Source of the DNA: Shewanella sp.
GTDB taxonomy: Bacteria; Pseudomonadota; Gammaproteobacteria; Enterobacterales; Shewanellaceae
Assembly: GCA_004195335.1 (NCBI GenBank)
Contig: SDWK01000021.1
Span: forward strand, 1-5,600
DNA length: 5,600 nucleotides
Direction: 5' to 3'
Position 1 is the stretch's first letter. Each line of letters starts with the position of its first letter. Below the pieces are notes generated by a model that was not told the origin of the DNA, searched no databases, and saw nothing but the letters and a program-made list of their open reading frames with translations. This document shows positions 1 to 5,561 of the stretch, piece after piece. The position numbers and the translations under genes were made by a program.

Positions 1-55
1 AAATAGAGAAATAGAGAAATAGAGAAATAGAGAAATAGAGAAATAGAGAAATAGA
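1..55. repeat. Octanucleotide tandem repeat (AAATAGAG)n, 6.9 copies
   Basis: Six perfect copies of AAATAGAG are followed by seven bases of a seventh (AAATAGA). The array then breaks into unique sequence at position 56. It begins at the window edge, so its true length is unknown. All visible units are identical, which suggests recent slippage expansion or strong homogenisation. There are no spacers, so it is not a CRISPR array. The plus strand has TAG stops in every frame. The minus strand is open through the array and would read LYFSISLF in repeats, but I see no gene there. Confidence 0.95.
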
Positions 56-298
56 TATCTGGCCATGTATTAAAAAGTTCGTTACTCTGGCTTTTTTACC
101 TTGTCCCAAAACTCTTTTCCAAACCGAAAATACGACTTAAGCATATTTTAATAACACAGATAAATTACGAAGTTAATCGACAGCTACGCCTCAGGTGAAT
201 GAGCATATCGCAGATTAAACTTTACTGCCTAAACCTGCTGTTAATGAACTAAAATTATATTGTAACCCCTATTACCCATCTTGAAGTGGACAATAATT
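56..298. other. Intergenic stretch without a supported gene
   Basis: This AT-rich sequence lies between the octamer array and the peroxiredoxin-like gene. No credible ORF or RNA gene is visible. The promoter of the downstream gene should lie here. TATATT at 256-261 is the best -10 look-alike, but no acceptable -35 hexamer sits 15-18 bases upstream of it, so I do not call a promoter. Confidence 0.6.
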
Positions 299-838
299 AT
301 GAGTGTTTCAGTAAAGTTATCGGCAGGTTCAAACTTTCCATCTATAAGGGTCAATACTCTCGATGGCAATACTATTTCATTGGGGCGAGCTGGCCATGAT
401 GCCACATCGCAAATGGTGGTGGTTTACCGTGGGCAACATTGTCCCCGATGCACTAAATTCCTGAATCAATTGGAAGAGTATAAAACACGGTTACTAAAAA
501 TTGGCATTGATATCCTTGCCGTTTCGGCAGACTCAAAGGCTCAGCTTGAGGCACATAAAGAGAAGCTAACTACTAGCTTCTCGATCGCTTACGGCCTGAC
601 TCAGGAGCAGATGCAACAACTCGGGTTATATATCTCTATTCCTCGCTCTGAACAGGAAACCGATCATGACTTTGCCGAGCCAGGACTCTTCGTGATTAAT
701 CGAGTGGGGGTAATCCAGGTCATCGATCTCTCCAATAACCCCTTCTGTCGCCCGGAACTTGAAGCCTTAGTCTCGGGTTTGGAGTGGATAAGCGATCCAG
801 ATAACGACTACCCGATCCGCGGTACTTTTGCGTATTAA
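299..838 (+). CDS. Peroxiredoxin-like (AhpC/TSA superfamily) thiol protein
   Basis: This is a predicted cytoplasmic thioredoxin-fold protein of 179 residues, probably a thiol peroxidase or related disulfide reductase. The N-terminal part (G10 to about G27) looks like the opening strand of AhpC/TSA proteins ('G..FP.I.V.TLDG'). The key motif YRGQHCPRC places C48 and C51 in a CPxC pair, typical of the peroxiredoxin-like subgroup whose members carry 'YRGxxCPxC'. The segment GIDILAVSADS fits the next strand and helix, and EPGLFVINRVGVIQ fits the later beta hairpin. A third cysteine, C150, lies near the C-terminus. There is no signal peptide or membrane segment. The frame is also open from a TTG at 281, but ATG at 299 fits better: a weak AGTGGA lies 8 bases upstream and the family-like sequence begins just after it. 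The gene stands alone and converges on the zincin-like gene. Peroxide as substrate is inferred from the family only. Confidence 0.85.
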   Translation: MSVSVKLSAGSNFPSIRVNTLDGNTISLGRAGHDATSQMVVVYRGQHCPRCTKFLNQLEEYKTRLLKIGIDILAVSADSKAQLEAHKEKLTTSFSIAYGLTQEQMQQLGLYISIPRSEQETDHDFAEPGLFVINRVGVIQVIDLSNNPFCRPELEALVSGLEWISDPDNDYPIRGTFAY

Positions 839-855
839 GCCGTGCTAAAAATAGC

Positions 856-891
856 AAGCTTAGATTAAGCACCCATAGTCAATCTTAGCTT
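856..891. terminator. Candidate terminator between convergent genes
   Basis: AAGCTTAGATT (856-866) pairs with AATCTTAGCTT (881-891) with one mismatch in 11, across a 14-base loop, starting 17 bases after the peroxiredoxin-like stop codon. The plus-strand side is followed by a modest T-rich run (TTCTATTAT). The stem is AT-rich and the loop large, so it is a weak terminator at best. A smaller hairpin, GCTA-AAAA-TAGC (844-855), lies just before it. The position, between two converging genes, supports a shared terminator role. Confidence 0.4.
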
Positions 892-929
892 TCTATTATC
901 CGGCTTAGCGGAATTATTCTCTTCATGTC

Positions 930-1721
930 TTAGCCTTCTCGTCCCAAGGCCTCGCCCAAGGGTTCAAAATATGCGATCAGCGCCGAGAAGATTTGCTGAC
1001 GGTGCGCTAAGTCCGGATAACCACCGGAATCGGCCAGAGATGAATTCAATGTTTCGGCGACGAGATAGGGGTTACTTATCTCTGGGTGTGATTCGATACA
1101 AGCCTCGAAAGCGCGTGCCATCAACTCGGTGGGTTTAGAGAAATACTGCCGACCATATTGGCTATCTAGCGCGACTGCTCTATCGACATAAGCATGACTA
1201 TCAGTGCCATCTGGAGTCAAAAAAGTAGTGGCAAAAACCTGCTCTAGCCTTTGATTTAGTGGATGCTTAATACCCGTCACATCGGCAAGCCAACAGCGAG
1301 TGGCAAATGTGACTCCTGATCTGCCGTTGCCTTTAGCCTTGAAAGCTTTAGCCGCAATATAGTGATCGAAGGCATGCCAAAACTCGTGAGCCAGAGCTCC
1401 GGCTCCGGCGTTCTTGGCCAGCGCAAGCTCACGCCCGGCAGGCATATAATGCGCCTGCACGCCTTGTTGGCCGCCACTGCCGAAAGCCAGATTGAGTGTC
1501 TGTCGGAGCCCAATGGCTTGAGGAGGCAGTTTAAGAATAAAAGCTAAGTCGGCTAAAGAGTCAAAGATAAGATTGGCCGCTTTGTGCTTCTCATCTTCTT
1601 CGACCCAACTGCCAAGGCGAATATGATTCAGGCCGAAGGTTTCTTTAATATCATGAAAACTCACCTGCTCCCCGAAGCGATAATCGGGCCCAACTCTCTT
1701 ATAAACTCGACTCTTTAACAC
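930..1721 (-). CDS. Zincin-like LPD1/CLCA_X-type protein, putative metallopeptidase
   Basis: A 263-residue protein whose core resembles the LPD1 domain of phage and plasmid 'large polyvalent' proteins. From memory, stand-alone forms in Shewanella and Vibrio are annotated 'CLCA_X family protein'. Visible landmarks, in order: FGLNHIRLGSWVEEDE (29-44), a helix with DSLADLAFILKLPP (54-67), LNLAFGSGGQQGVQAHY (76-92), GAGALAHEFWHAFDHY (106-121) containing HExxH (H112, E113, H116), and KPTELMARAFEA (196-207), whose glutamates (E199 or E206) could supply the third zinc ligand. This combination suggests a zinc metallopeptidase; activity and substrate are unknown. No signal peptide or membrane segment is seen, so it is probably cytoplasmic. 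The start is GTG: an in-frame TAA lies two codons upstream, and the ATG four bases upstream is in another frame. The Shine-Dalgarno sequence is weak (TTGAG). It lies 123 bases downstream of the solute-binding protein gene and has its own candidate promoter, so co-transcription is uncertain. Confidence 0.88.
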   Translation of the reverse strand: MLKSRVYKRVGPDYRFGEQVSFHDIKETFGLNHIRLGSWVEEDEKHKAANLIFDSLADLAFILKLPPQAIGLRQTLNLAFGSGGQQGVQAHYMPAGRELALAKNAGAGALAHEFWHAFDHYIAAKAFKAKGNGRSGVTFATRCWLADVTGIKHPLNQRLEQVFATTFLTPDGTDSHAYVDRAVALDSQYGRQYFSKPTELMARAFEACIESHPEISNPYLVAETLNSSLADSGGYPDLAHRQQIFSALIAYFEPLGEALGREG

Positions 1722-1752
1722 GCATTAACTCAAAGGCATTTGGATAGTCATA

Positions 1753-1781
1753 ATTATACGATGAAACCGTATAAAGACCAG
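1753..1781 (-). promoter_or_regulatory. Candidate promoter of the zincin-like gene with overlapping dyad
   Basis: On the minus strand a perfect TATAAT (complement of 1753-1758) lies about 30 bases before the GTG start. The -35 region is poor: TGGTCT at 16-base spacing or CTGGTC at 17. A perfect 7-bp inverted repeat, TTATACG-N7-CGTATAA (1754-1774), fills the spacer and covers most of the -10. This is the usual position for a repressor operator. The -10 match and position are seen directly; the regulatory role is inferred. Confidence 0.45.
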
Positions 1782-1844
1782 AGAGAATGAGCCAATAGTG
1801 AAGAGGCCTGGAGTAAAGGTGGAGGTTAGACAGGTATGGTTTTT

Positions 1845-2675
1845 CTAATACGACTCACCCAACCATTTATTTATGATAGCGTCATAACGGCCATCACTTT
1901 TCAATATGATCAATCGCCTCTCAAACTCTTCGCTAATCTGCTTCAAGTCAGGGTAATCCGAGTTTTTAATGAATGGCATAGGATAACCTTTAGAAAAAAC
2001 CGACTGTTCATAGGGGGCTACGCTTCCTGTCAGGTTATTTTTGTTGACTAAATATTGCCCGGCAATTCGGTCTTCGAGGAAGAAAGAGACCCTTCCACGC
2101 CCCAGCATTTTTAACGCATGGCTCGGGCCCTTAACAATAAATAGTTGCTTATTGTACATGTCATATTTTTTAAGATTTGGAGAGTATGTTGTCGTACCAT
2201 CCTTGTACGGGAAGATTTTCCAAAAAGCGTCATCATAGGATGCCCCCCGCCAAACTCCAACCTTGCCACCGGATCTTGCCACCTCTTCATAGCTGCCGTT
2301 CGGGGCCAAAGCTTTATCAGATTGTTGTACGAAGAAAACGAACTCTGAGCGCCACATATCTGTCTCTGGATAATAGAGATAGGGTTCCCTGGGCGCCTTT
2401 CTTGATGTGGTAAATGCCGCCTCACCCTCTCCATTTTCAATTTTGTACCAAACTCTGGCCCATTTAAGGTCGTTCACTTCATACTCAAGCTCCATCTCAT
2501 CAAAGATAATATCGATAATATCGACACAAATGCCCACGACCTCGCCTTGGCTATCAGCAAAATGAAAAGGGGGACGATCGTGAGAAAGGATCCTTAAGGG
2601 TCTGCTGTCCGCAACTGCGGCATGCGGGAGAAGCAGTAAAAGTGGCAATAAAAACTTAAAAAGTAGGCGCATCAT
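1845..2675 (-). CDS. Periplasmic solute-binding protein, family 3 (amino-acid type)
   Basis: A 276-residue exported protein of the bacterial extracellular solute-binding family 3 (SBP_bac_3), the periplasmic receptors of polar amino-acid ABC transporters and some sensory systems. A signal peptide is clear: MMRLLFKF, a leucine-rich core, then AVA before D23, giving likely cleavage after A22. The mature part opens with PLRILSHDRPPFHFADSQGEVVGICVDI (26-53), the usual first strand and GxxVDI helix. FTTSRKAPREPYLYYPE (88-104) holds the TxxR pattern whose arginine (R92) normally binds the ligand carboxylate. The end, LKSDGRYDAIINKWLG (258-273), matches the family's closing helix. The length is normal. 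Two adjacent ATGs exist; AAAGGA lies 5 bases before the first and 8 before the second (2672), so the second may be used. No permease or ATPase gene is nearby, so it is an orphan binding protein and the ligand cannot be named. A MITE-like element ends just upstream of the ribosome binding site. Confidence 0.9.
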   Translation of the reverse strand: MMRLLFKFLLPLLLLLPHAAVADSRPLRILSHDRPPFHFADSQGEVVGICVDIIDIIFDEMELEYEVNDLKWARVWYKIENGEGEAAFTTSRKAPREPYLYYPETDMWRSEFVFFVQQSDKALAPNGSYEEVARSGGKVGVWRGASYDDAFWKIFPYKDGTTTYSPNLKKYDMYNKQLFIVKGPSHALKMLGRGRVSFFLEDRIAGQYLVNKNNLTGSVAPYEQSVFSKGYPMPFIKNSDYPDLKQISEEFERRLIILKSDGRYDAIINKWLGESY

Positions 2676-2680
2676 AGATA

Positions 2681-2686
2681 TCCTTT
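2681..2686 (-). promoter_or_regulatory. Ribosome binding site of the solute-binding protein gene
   Basis: AAAGGA on the minus strand is 5 bases before the first ATG and 8 before the second ATG of an ATGATG start. Spacing favours the second. The terminal palindrome of the adjacent MITE ends two bases upstream, so a small hairpin (TTATACC-GATT-GGTATAA) would sit directly against this site in any transcript arising within or beyond the element. Confidence 0.6.
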
Positions 2687-2691
2687 GCTTA

Positions 2692-2953
2692 TACCAATCG
2701 GTATAAAGATGTGATCGCTCAGCGAGAATTTAGCGCTTTCTAGGCAAGGCAACGAGTGAAGAACATAGTTATTCTACGTTTAAGCTCGTTAACACGGCAT
2801 AGGAAGCGCTAAAACTCGCCTTTCAGGAGTATTTTTGGCTGCCTACTTCTGCGTTGAATGACTTCAGAAGGGAGCACCATTCCATCATCCATTCGCCTTG
2901 AGTTAGATTGCCAAAAAAACTCTGAGTAGATCACTTTCTTATATCGATTGGTA
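2692..2953. mobile_element. MITE-like non-coding element, about 262 bp
   Basis: The two ends form imperfect terminal inverted repeats: TACCAATCGGTATAA...GTGATC at 2692-2716 matches the complement of 2929-2953 at 21 of 25 positions. TTA occurs directly outside both ends (2689-2691 and 2954-2956), a candidate 3-bp target duplication. A 2-bp TA duplication, as in IS630/mariner-type insertions, fits equally well. Inside are a long hairpin (2722-2819) and a second inverted pair: TCAGGAGTATTTTTGGC (2824-2840) against the complement of 2910-2925. No ORF of useful size is present, so it would be moved in trans by a transposase encoded elsewhere. I recall very similar repeats in Shewanella intergenic regions, but this was not searched. 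Confidence 0.75.
2722..2819. repeat. Long imperfect hairpin inside the MITE-like element
   Basis: GCGAG...TTTAGCGCTT...CTA...AACGAG on the left arm (2722-2756) pairs with the complementary blocks on the right arm (2785-2819: CTCGTT, TAG, AAGCGCTAAA, CTCGC). Small internal mismatches interrupt the arms. The pairing continues inward with AACATAG against CTACGTT (6 of 7). Together they make one nearly continuous cruciform or RNA stem of about 98 bases, closed by a short TTATT-like loop. Confidence 0.75.
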
Positions 2954-2956
2954 TTA

Positions 2957-3147
2957 CACCTCCAGTGTAGTTCAAAAATTATAGCCATTCAGGTAAGTGA
3001 CTCATGCCTTCAATTTCCCTTTGCGCTACATTAATGATTCATTATGAGATAGCTCAAACTCACCTATCAAAAAAAGCCGTTTTCAGGCATAATATGGCGC
3101 AGAAATAAGCTGGTAAATGCTTATCGTAAACCCTTAGGAACCCCCAA
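2957..3147 (+). promoter_or_regulatory. pyrC upstream region with candidate promoter
   Basis: This 191-base stretch has no gene. CATAAT (3088-3093) is the best -10, which would start transcription near 3100 and give a leader of about 48 bases. The overlapping TAATAT (3090-3095) is an alternative. The -35 at 17-base spacing (TATCAA, 3065-3070) is weak, and an A-rich run precedes GCC at 3071-3078. A perfect palindrome, TAATGA-T-TCATTA (3032-3044), lies about 20 bases upstream of the -35 and could bind a dimeric regulator. I see no clear PurR-type box. Confidence 0.4.
3105..3124 (+). promoter_or_regulatory. Small hairpin in the pyrC leader
   Basis: ATAAGC (3105-3110) pairs perfectly with GCTTAT (3119-3124) across an 8-base loop. 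It lies upstream of the ribosome binding site (AGGAA, 3136-3140, 7 bases from ATG) and leaves it free. In E. coli, pyrC is controlled by nucleotide-sensitive start-site choice and a leader hairpin that hides the ribosome binding site. The hairpin seen here does not obviously do that. A regulatory role is unproven. Confidence 0.35.
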
Positions 3148-4182
3148 ATGACGCAGATCACCCTACTGACTCCCGATGATTGGCACCTTCACTTCCGTGA
3201 CGGTGACATGTTAAAAGAAACCGTACCAGCCACCGCCAGACTCTTCCAGCGTGCGATCGTCATGCCAAATCTTCTGCCACCTGTTACCGATGCAAAAATG
3301 GTCAATGCATACCGTGAGCGTATTTTGGCTGCGCGTCCACAAGGTTCAAGCTTTGAGCCTCTGATGACCCTATTCCTGACTAACGACACCACTGAGCAAG
3401 ATATTCTCGATGCTAAAGCGGCGGGTGTTGTGGCCGCTAAGCTTTATCCGGCTGGCGCGACCACCAACTCAGAGGCAGCGGTAAAAGCCGTTGACGGCTT
3501 ATTCCCAATTTTTAAGAAAATGGCTGAAATCGGCATGTTGCTGCTGGTGCACGGTGAAGTGACCGAGTCGCATATCGATATTTTCGACCGTGAAGCGATA
3601 TTCATTGAGCGCAACCTCACTCGCATCGTAGACGCTTTCCCGAACCTTAAAGTGGTATTCGAGCATATCACCACTAAAGAAGCAGCCGAGTTCGTGATGT
3701 CCGCCTCTGACAATGTCGCCGCAACCATCACACCTCAACATCTGCTACTTAACCGTAACGATTTGTTAGTCGGCGGCGTGCGTCCACACAATTTCTGCCT
3801 GCCAGTGCTTAAGCGCAACATTCACCAGCAAGCACTGCGCGCAGCAGTCGCAACGGGGTCGAGTAAGTTCTTCTTAGGCACAGATTCGGCGCCTCACGAG
3901 AAGCATCGTAAAGAGTCGGCCTGTGGCTGCGCGGGTTGTTATAGCGCCTGGAGTGCACTTGAGCTTTACGCGCAGGTGTTTGATGACTTAGGTATCATTG
4001 ATAAACTTGAAGGCTTTGCCAGTACTCATGGCCCGGACTTTTACGGTCTACCAAGAAATACCAGTACCGTCACCTTAGTCAAAGAGAAATGGACAGTCCC
4101 GAGTGAGATCATCTTGCCAAACGGTAACCCCATAGTGCCTTTCTTCGCCGGCGAAGAGGTTAACTGGAAGGTAAAGAGTTAA
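3148..4182 (+). CDS. pyrC: Dihydroorotase, class II (PyrC)
   Basis: PyrC catalyses the reversible cyclisation of N-carbamoyl-L-aspartate to L-dihydroorotate, the third step of de novo pyrimidine synthesis, in the cytoplasm. The 344-residue length is normal for the homodimeric E. coli type. All binuclear zinc ligands expected of this amidohydrolase are visible: H13 and H15 in HLHFRDGD, the lysine to be carboxylated K98 in AAKLYPAG, H135 in LLVHGEV, H173 in FEHITT, and catalytic D246 in GTDSAPH, followed by H250. R17 and N41 (MPNLLPP) match substrate-binding positions. The cysteine cluster [10 protein letters not shown] (255-264) is also conserved in E. coli PyrC. The ATG at 3148 is preceded by AGGAA at good spacing, and [15 protein letters not shown] is a standard start. 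The gene is transcribed alone, diverging from the MITE and solute-binding protein side, and ends 47 bases before a strong terminator. Confidence 0.98.
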   Translation: MTQITLLTPDDWHLHFRDGDMLKETVPATARLFQRAIVMPNLLPPVTDAKMVNAYRERILAARPQGSSFEPLMTLFLTNDTTEQDILDAKAAGVVAAKLYPAGATTNSEAAVKAVDGLFPIFKKMAEIGMLLLVHGEVTESHIDIFDREAIFIERNLTRIVDAFPNLKVVFEHITTKEAAEFVMSASDNVAATITPQHLLLNRNDLLVGGVRPHNFCLPVLKRNIHQQALRAAVATGSSKFFLGTDSAPHEKHRKESACGCAGCYSAWSALELYAQVFDDLGIIDKLEGFASTHGPDFYGLPRNTSTVTLVKEKWTVPSEIILPNGNPIVPFFAGEEVNWKVKS

Positions 4183-4205
4183 ACCCGATTTTAACTTTGC
4201 TTTAG

Positions 4206-4244
4206 CTAACAGAAAGATTTCAGATAACAGAAAGCCCGCATCAG
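4206..4244 (+). repeat. Direct repeat copy 1 (terminator left part)
   Basis: These 39 bases match 5562-5600 at 35 positions without gaps. The last 27 bases differ at only one. The match covers the left terminator arm and loop and continues about 24 bases upstream of the stem, beyond what a generic shared terminator stem would need. The second copy runs off the window edge, so the true repeat may be longer. Confidence 0.85.
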
Positions 4245-4253
4245 CGGGCTTTC
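4230..4253. terminator. Strong bidirectional terminator between pyrC and the NHL gene
   Basis: GAAAGCCCGC (4230-4239) and GCGGGCTTTC (4244-4253) form a perfect 10-bp stem with an ATCA loop. The GC core is flanked by A and T tracts on both sides, so it can act on either strand. It lies 48 bases after the pyrC stop and 63 bases beyond the stop of the convergent NHL gene. The tail on each strand is short (TTTC, then mixed bases), so efficiency depends mainly on the stem. Confidence 0.88.
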
Positions 4254-4316
4254 ATATTTCAGGTTTATCGCCATATAGACTCTATTGAGCCTATACATAA
4301 ACAGCCTTGCAACACT

Positions 4317-5405
4317 TCATTGACTCTCTTCTGTTACCTTGTGCTTTACCATTCTGATATAGCCATAGTCACTCTCGGTGATTAACAGATTACCCTTGCT
4401 ATCGATTGAGATCGCTCTGGGTTCACTGATTTTTTTGCCAGGTGCATTGTAGGCTCGGCGATCCCCTGAATGCTGATCGTTTTTACCACCATCGACAAAC
4501 AAGTGTATGATCCCATCTGGGTCGACAAACCAGATCTGTCCTCCCTTATGGGTCGCTAAGAAGTAGCCTCCATTAGGGTGAAACCATATTCCGCGAACTT
4601 GATTTAATCCAGTCTCAATCGCTAAACAGCCATCACCACACCCCGTGCGTTTACCGGTGCCGGCAACCACTTCTTTTTCACCATTATCGGAGATTTTGTA
4701 GACCAGACTCGCATCTCGGTCGGTAACAAAGAGCTCACCTTCAGCATTCACTGCAAGGTTAGCCAGCTCATCAAATCCATCGGCGAGAACCCGGACGCCC
4801 GAGTCCTGATGCCACAGCTTTAGCTCTGAACCAGAGGAGTAGTAAGCTGTCGATTCATCATCGCTGACCCATAGCCCGCGGCCGGTTTTAATGCCATTTT
4901 CATCTTTGAACAAGATGGTCACAGCCCCATCAAGACCCACCTTCCTGATCATGTCGTTGCCGGAGTCGAGTATAAAAAGTGTTTCACTGGCCGTTAGCCA
5001 GATCCCATTAGGAAATGAAAGTTGGGTCTGAGTTCTTTGCAAACTGTCGCCGTTGAAACCGGATCCGTTGGTTCCGACATAGGTTGAAATCATCCCCTTC
5101 AGATCTATCTTCCTGATCGCATGCGCATCTTTATCGGCGATATATATATTTCCAGCTGAATCCGCTATAGCCTGATGCGGTCTCGAAAGTTCAGCCTGCT
5201 TGGCCTGTCCATTTTCAAAACTAGTCTTCCAACCATTATGATATTTGTCTCCATAATCGCCCTTTCCTGCGATGGTCTCTATGGTCGAAAACGAGTCGGA
5301 AAAACCTTGGTAGTTAAAAACTTCCGATGCCTGAGATACTTGGGAAATGAACATAGATGCGAGAATGAATGCATGTAGAACATTTTCTTTCATAGAGATA
5401 GCCAT
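4317..5405 (-). CDS. Exported NHL-repeat beta-propeller protein
   Basis: A 362-residue protein with an N-terminal export signal (KENVLHAFILASMFISQVSQA, likely cleavage after A26) and then NHL-type beta-propeller repeats. Six blade-like units can be traced: about 76-110 (RPHQAIADSAGNIYIADKDA..IRKID), 129-165 (FPNGIWL..ILDSGNDMIRKVG), 176-208 (degenerate), 213-248 (NLAVNAEGELFVTDRDASLVYKIS), 268-303 and 328-355. Blade-linking loops repeat a G-x-G..GD pattern (GTNGSGFNGD, GTGKRTGCGDGC, GGKNDQHSGD). C256 and C260 could form a disulfide in the periplasm. NHL propellers usually mediate binding, and some relatives are lactonase-like, but no catalytic set is evident, so the function is unknown. The ATG at 5405 has only a weak GAG upstream. 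The in-frame ATG at 5393 (MKENV...) would give a more typical signal peptide and is an equal candidate. The gene converges on pyrC and shares its terminator; near-identical repeats bracket it. Confidence 0.88.
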   Translation of the reverse strand: MAISMKENVLHAFILASMFISQVSQASEVFNYQGFSDSFSTIETIAGKGDYGDKYHNGWKTSFENGQAKQAELSRPHQAIADSAGNIYIADKDAHAIRKIDLKGMISTYVGTNGSGFNGDSLQRTQTQLSFPNGIWLTASETLFILDSGNDMIRKVGLDGAVTILFKDENGIKTGRGLWVSDDESTAYYSSGSELKLWHQDSGVRVLADGFDELANLAVNAEGELFVTDRDASLVYKISDNGEKEVVAGTGKRTGCGDGCLAIETGLNQVRGIWFHPNGGYFLATHKGGQIWFVDPDGIIHLFVDGGKNDQHSGDRRAYNAPGKKISEPRAISIDSKGNLLITESDYGYIRMVKHKVTEESQ

Positions 5406-5561
5406 ATTGTACTCGTGATTGACATGTTGAAAGAGGCCGGCCCTTGCAAGGAACGGATCGTTAGGTTAATTACTAGCGTTCAATATTGTTAGTATATTGG
5501 TTGTATTCAAAAATTTTGTGACACCCAACTAGTTTTGATATGATCTGACACAAAACAAGTA
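5406..5561 (-). promoter_or_regulatory. Upstream region of the NHL gene
   Basis: This region lies between the NHL start and the second direct repeat. Candidate minus-strand promoter pieces are TATACT (complement of 5492-5497) and TTGAAT with AATATT 17 bases downstream; neither pair is convincing as a whole. An inverted repeat, CAATAT-N7-ATATTG (5481-5499), overlaps these elements and could be an operator. Two adjoining palindromes, GGCCGGCC (5435-5442) and CCTTGCAAGG (5442-5451), form a GC-rich spot in the presumed leader. No gene is visible. Confidence 0.35.

Noticed and set aside
1..55. CRISPR array
   Set aside because: The units are contiguous 8-mers with no spacers, so this is a simple tandem repeat.
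281..298. TTG-initiated extension of the peroxiredoxin-like gene (MKWTII...)
   Set aside because: It needs a TTG start without a clear ribosome binding site. The ATG at 299 has AGTGGA at suitable spacing, and the family-like sequence begins just after it.
2111..2440. Overlapping ORFs inside the solute-binding protein gene on both strands
   Set aside because: Low-complexity shadow translations with no domain features; the family 3 frame explains the region fully.
2692..2699. Extended -10 (TGGTATAAG) in the MITE end as a promoter for the solute-binding protein gene
   Set aside because: The match is good, but transcription would begin at or after the AAAGGA ribosome binding site, and no -35 is present. 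It is unlikely to give a translatable message.
3094..3108. Four-codon upstream ORF (ATG GCG CAG AAA TAA) before pyrC
   Set aside because: It overlaps the candidate -10 and start of transcription and has no ribosome binding site, so it is probably not in the mRNA.
3444..3731. Antisense ORFs inside pyrC (also 3189-3392 and 3499-3741)
   Set aside because: They are shadows of a well-conserved gene and have no recognisable protein features or ribosome binding sites.
5514..5555. Inverted repeat TTTTGTG...CACAAAA upstream of the NHL gene
   Set aside because: Only seven AT-rich bases pair across a 28-base loop, which is easily expected by chance.
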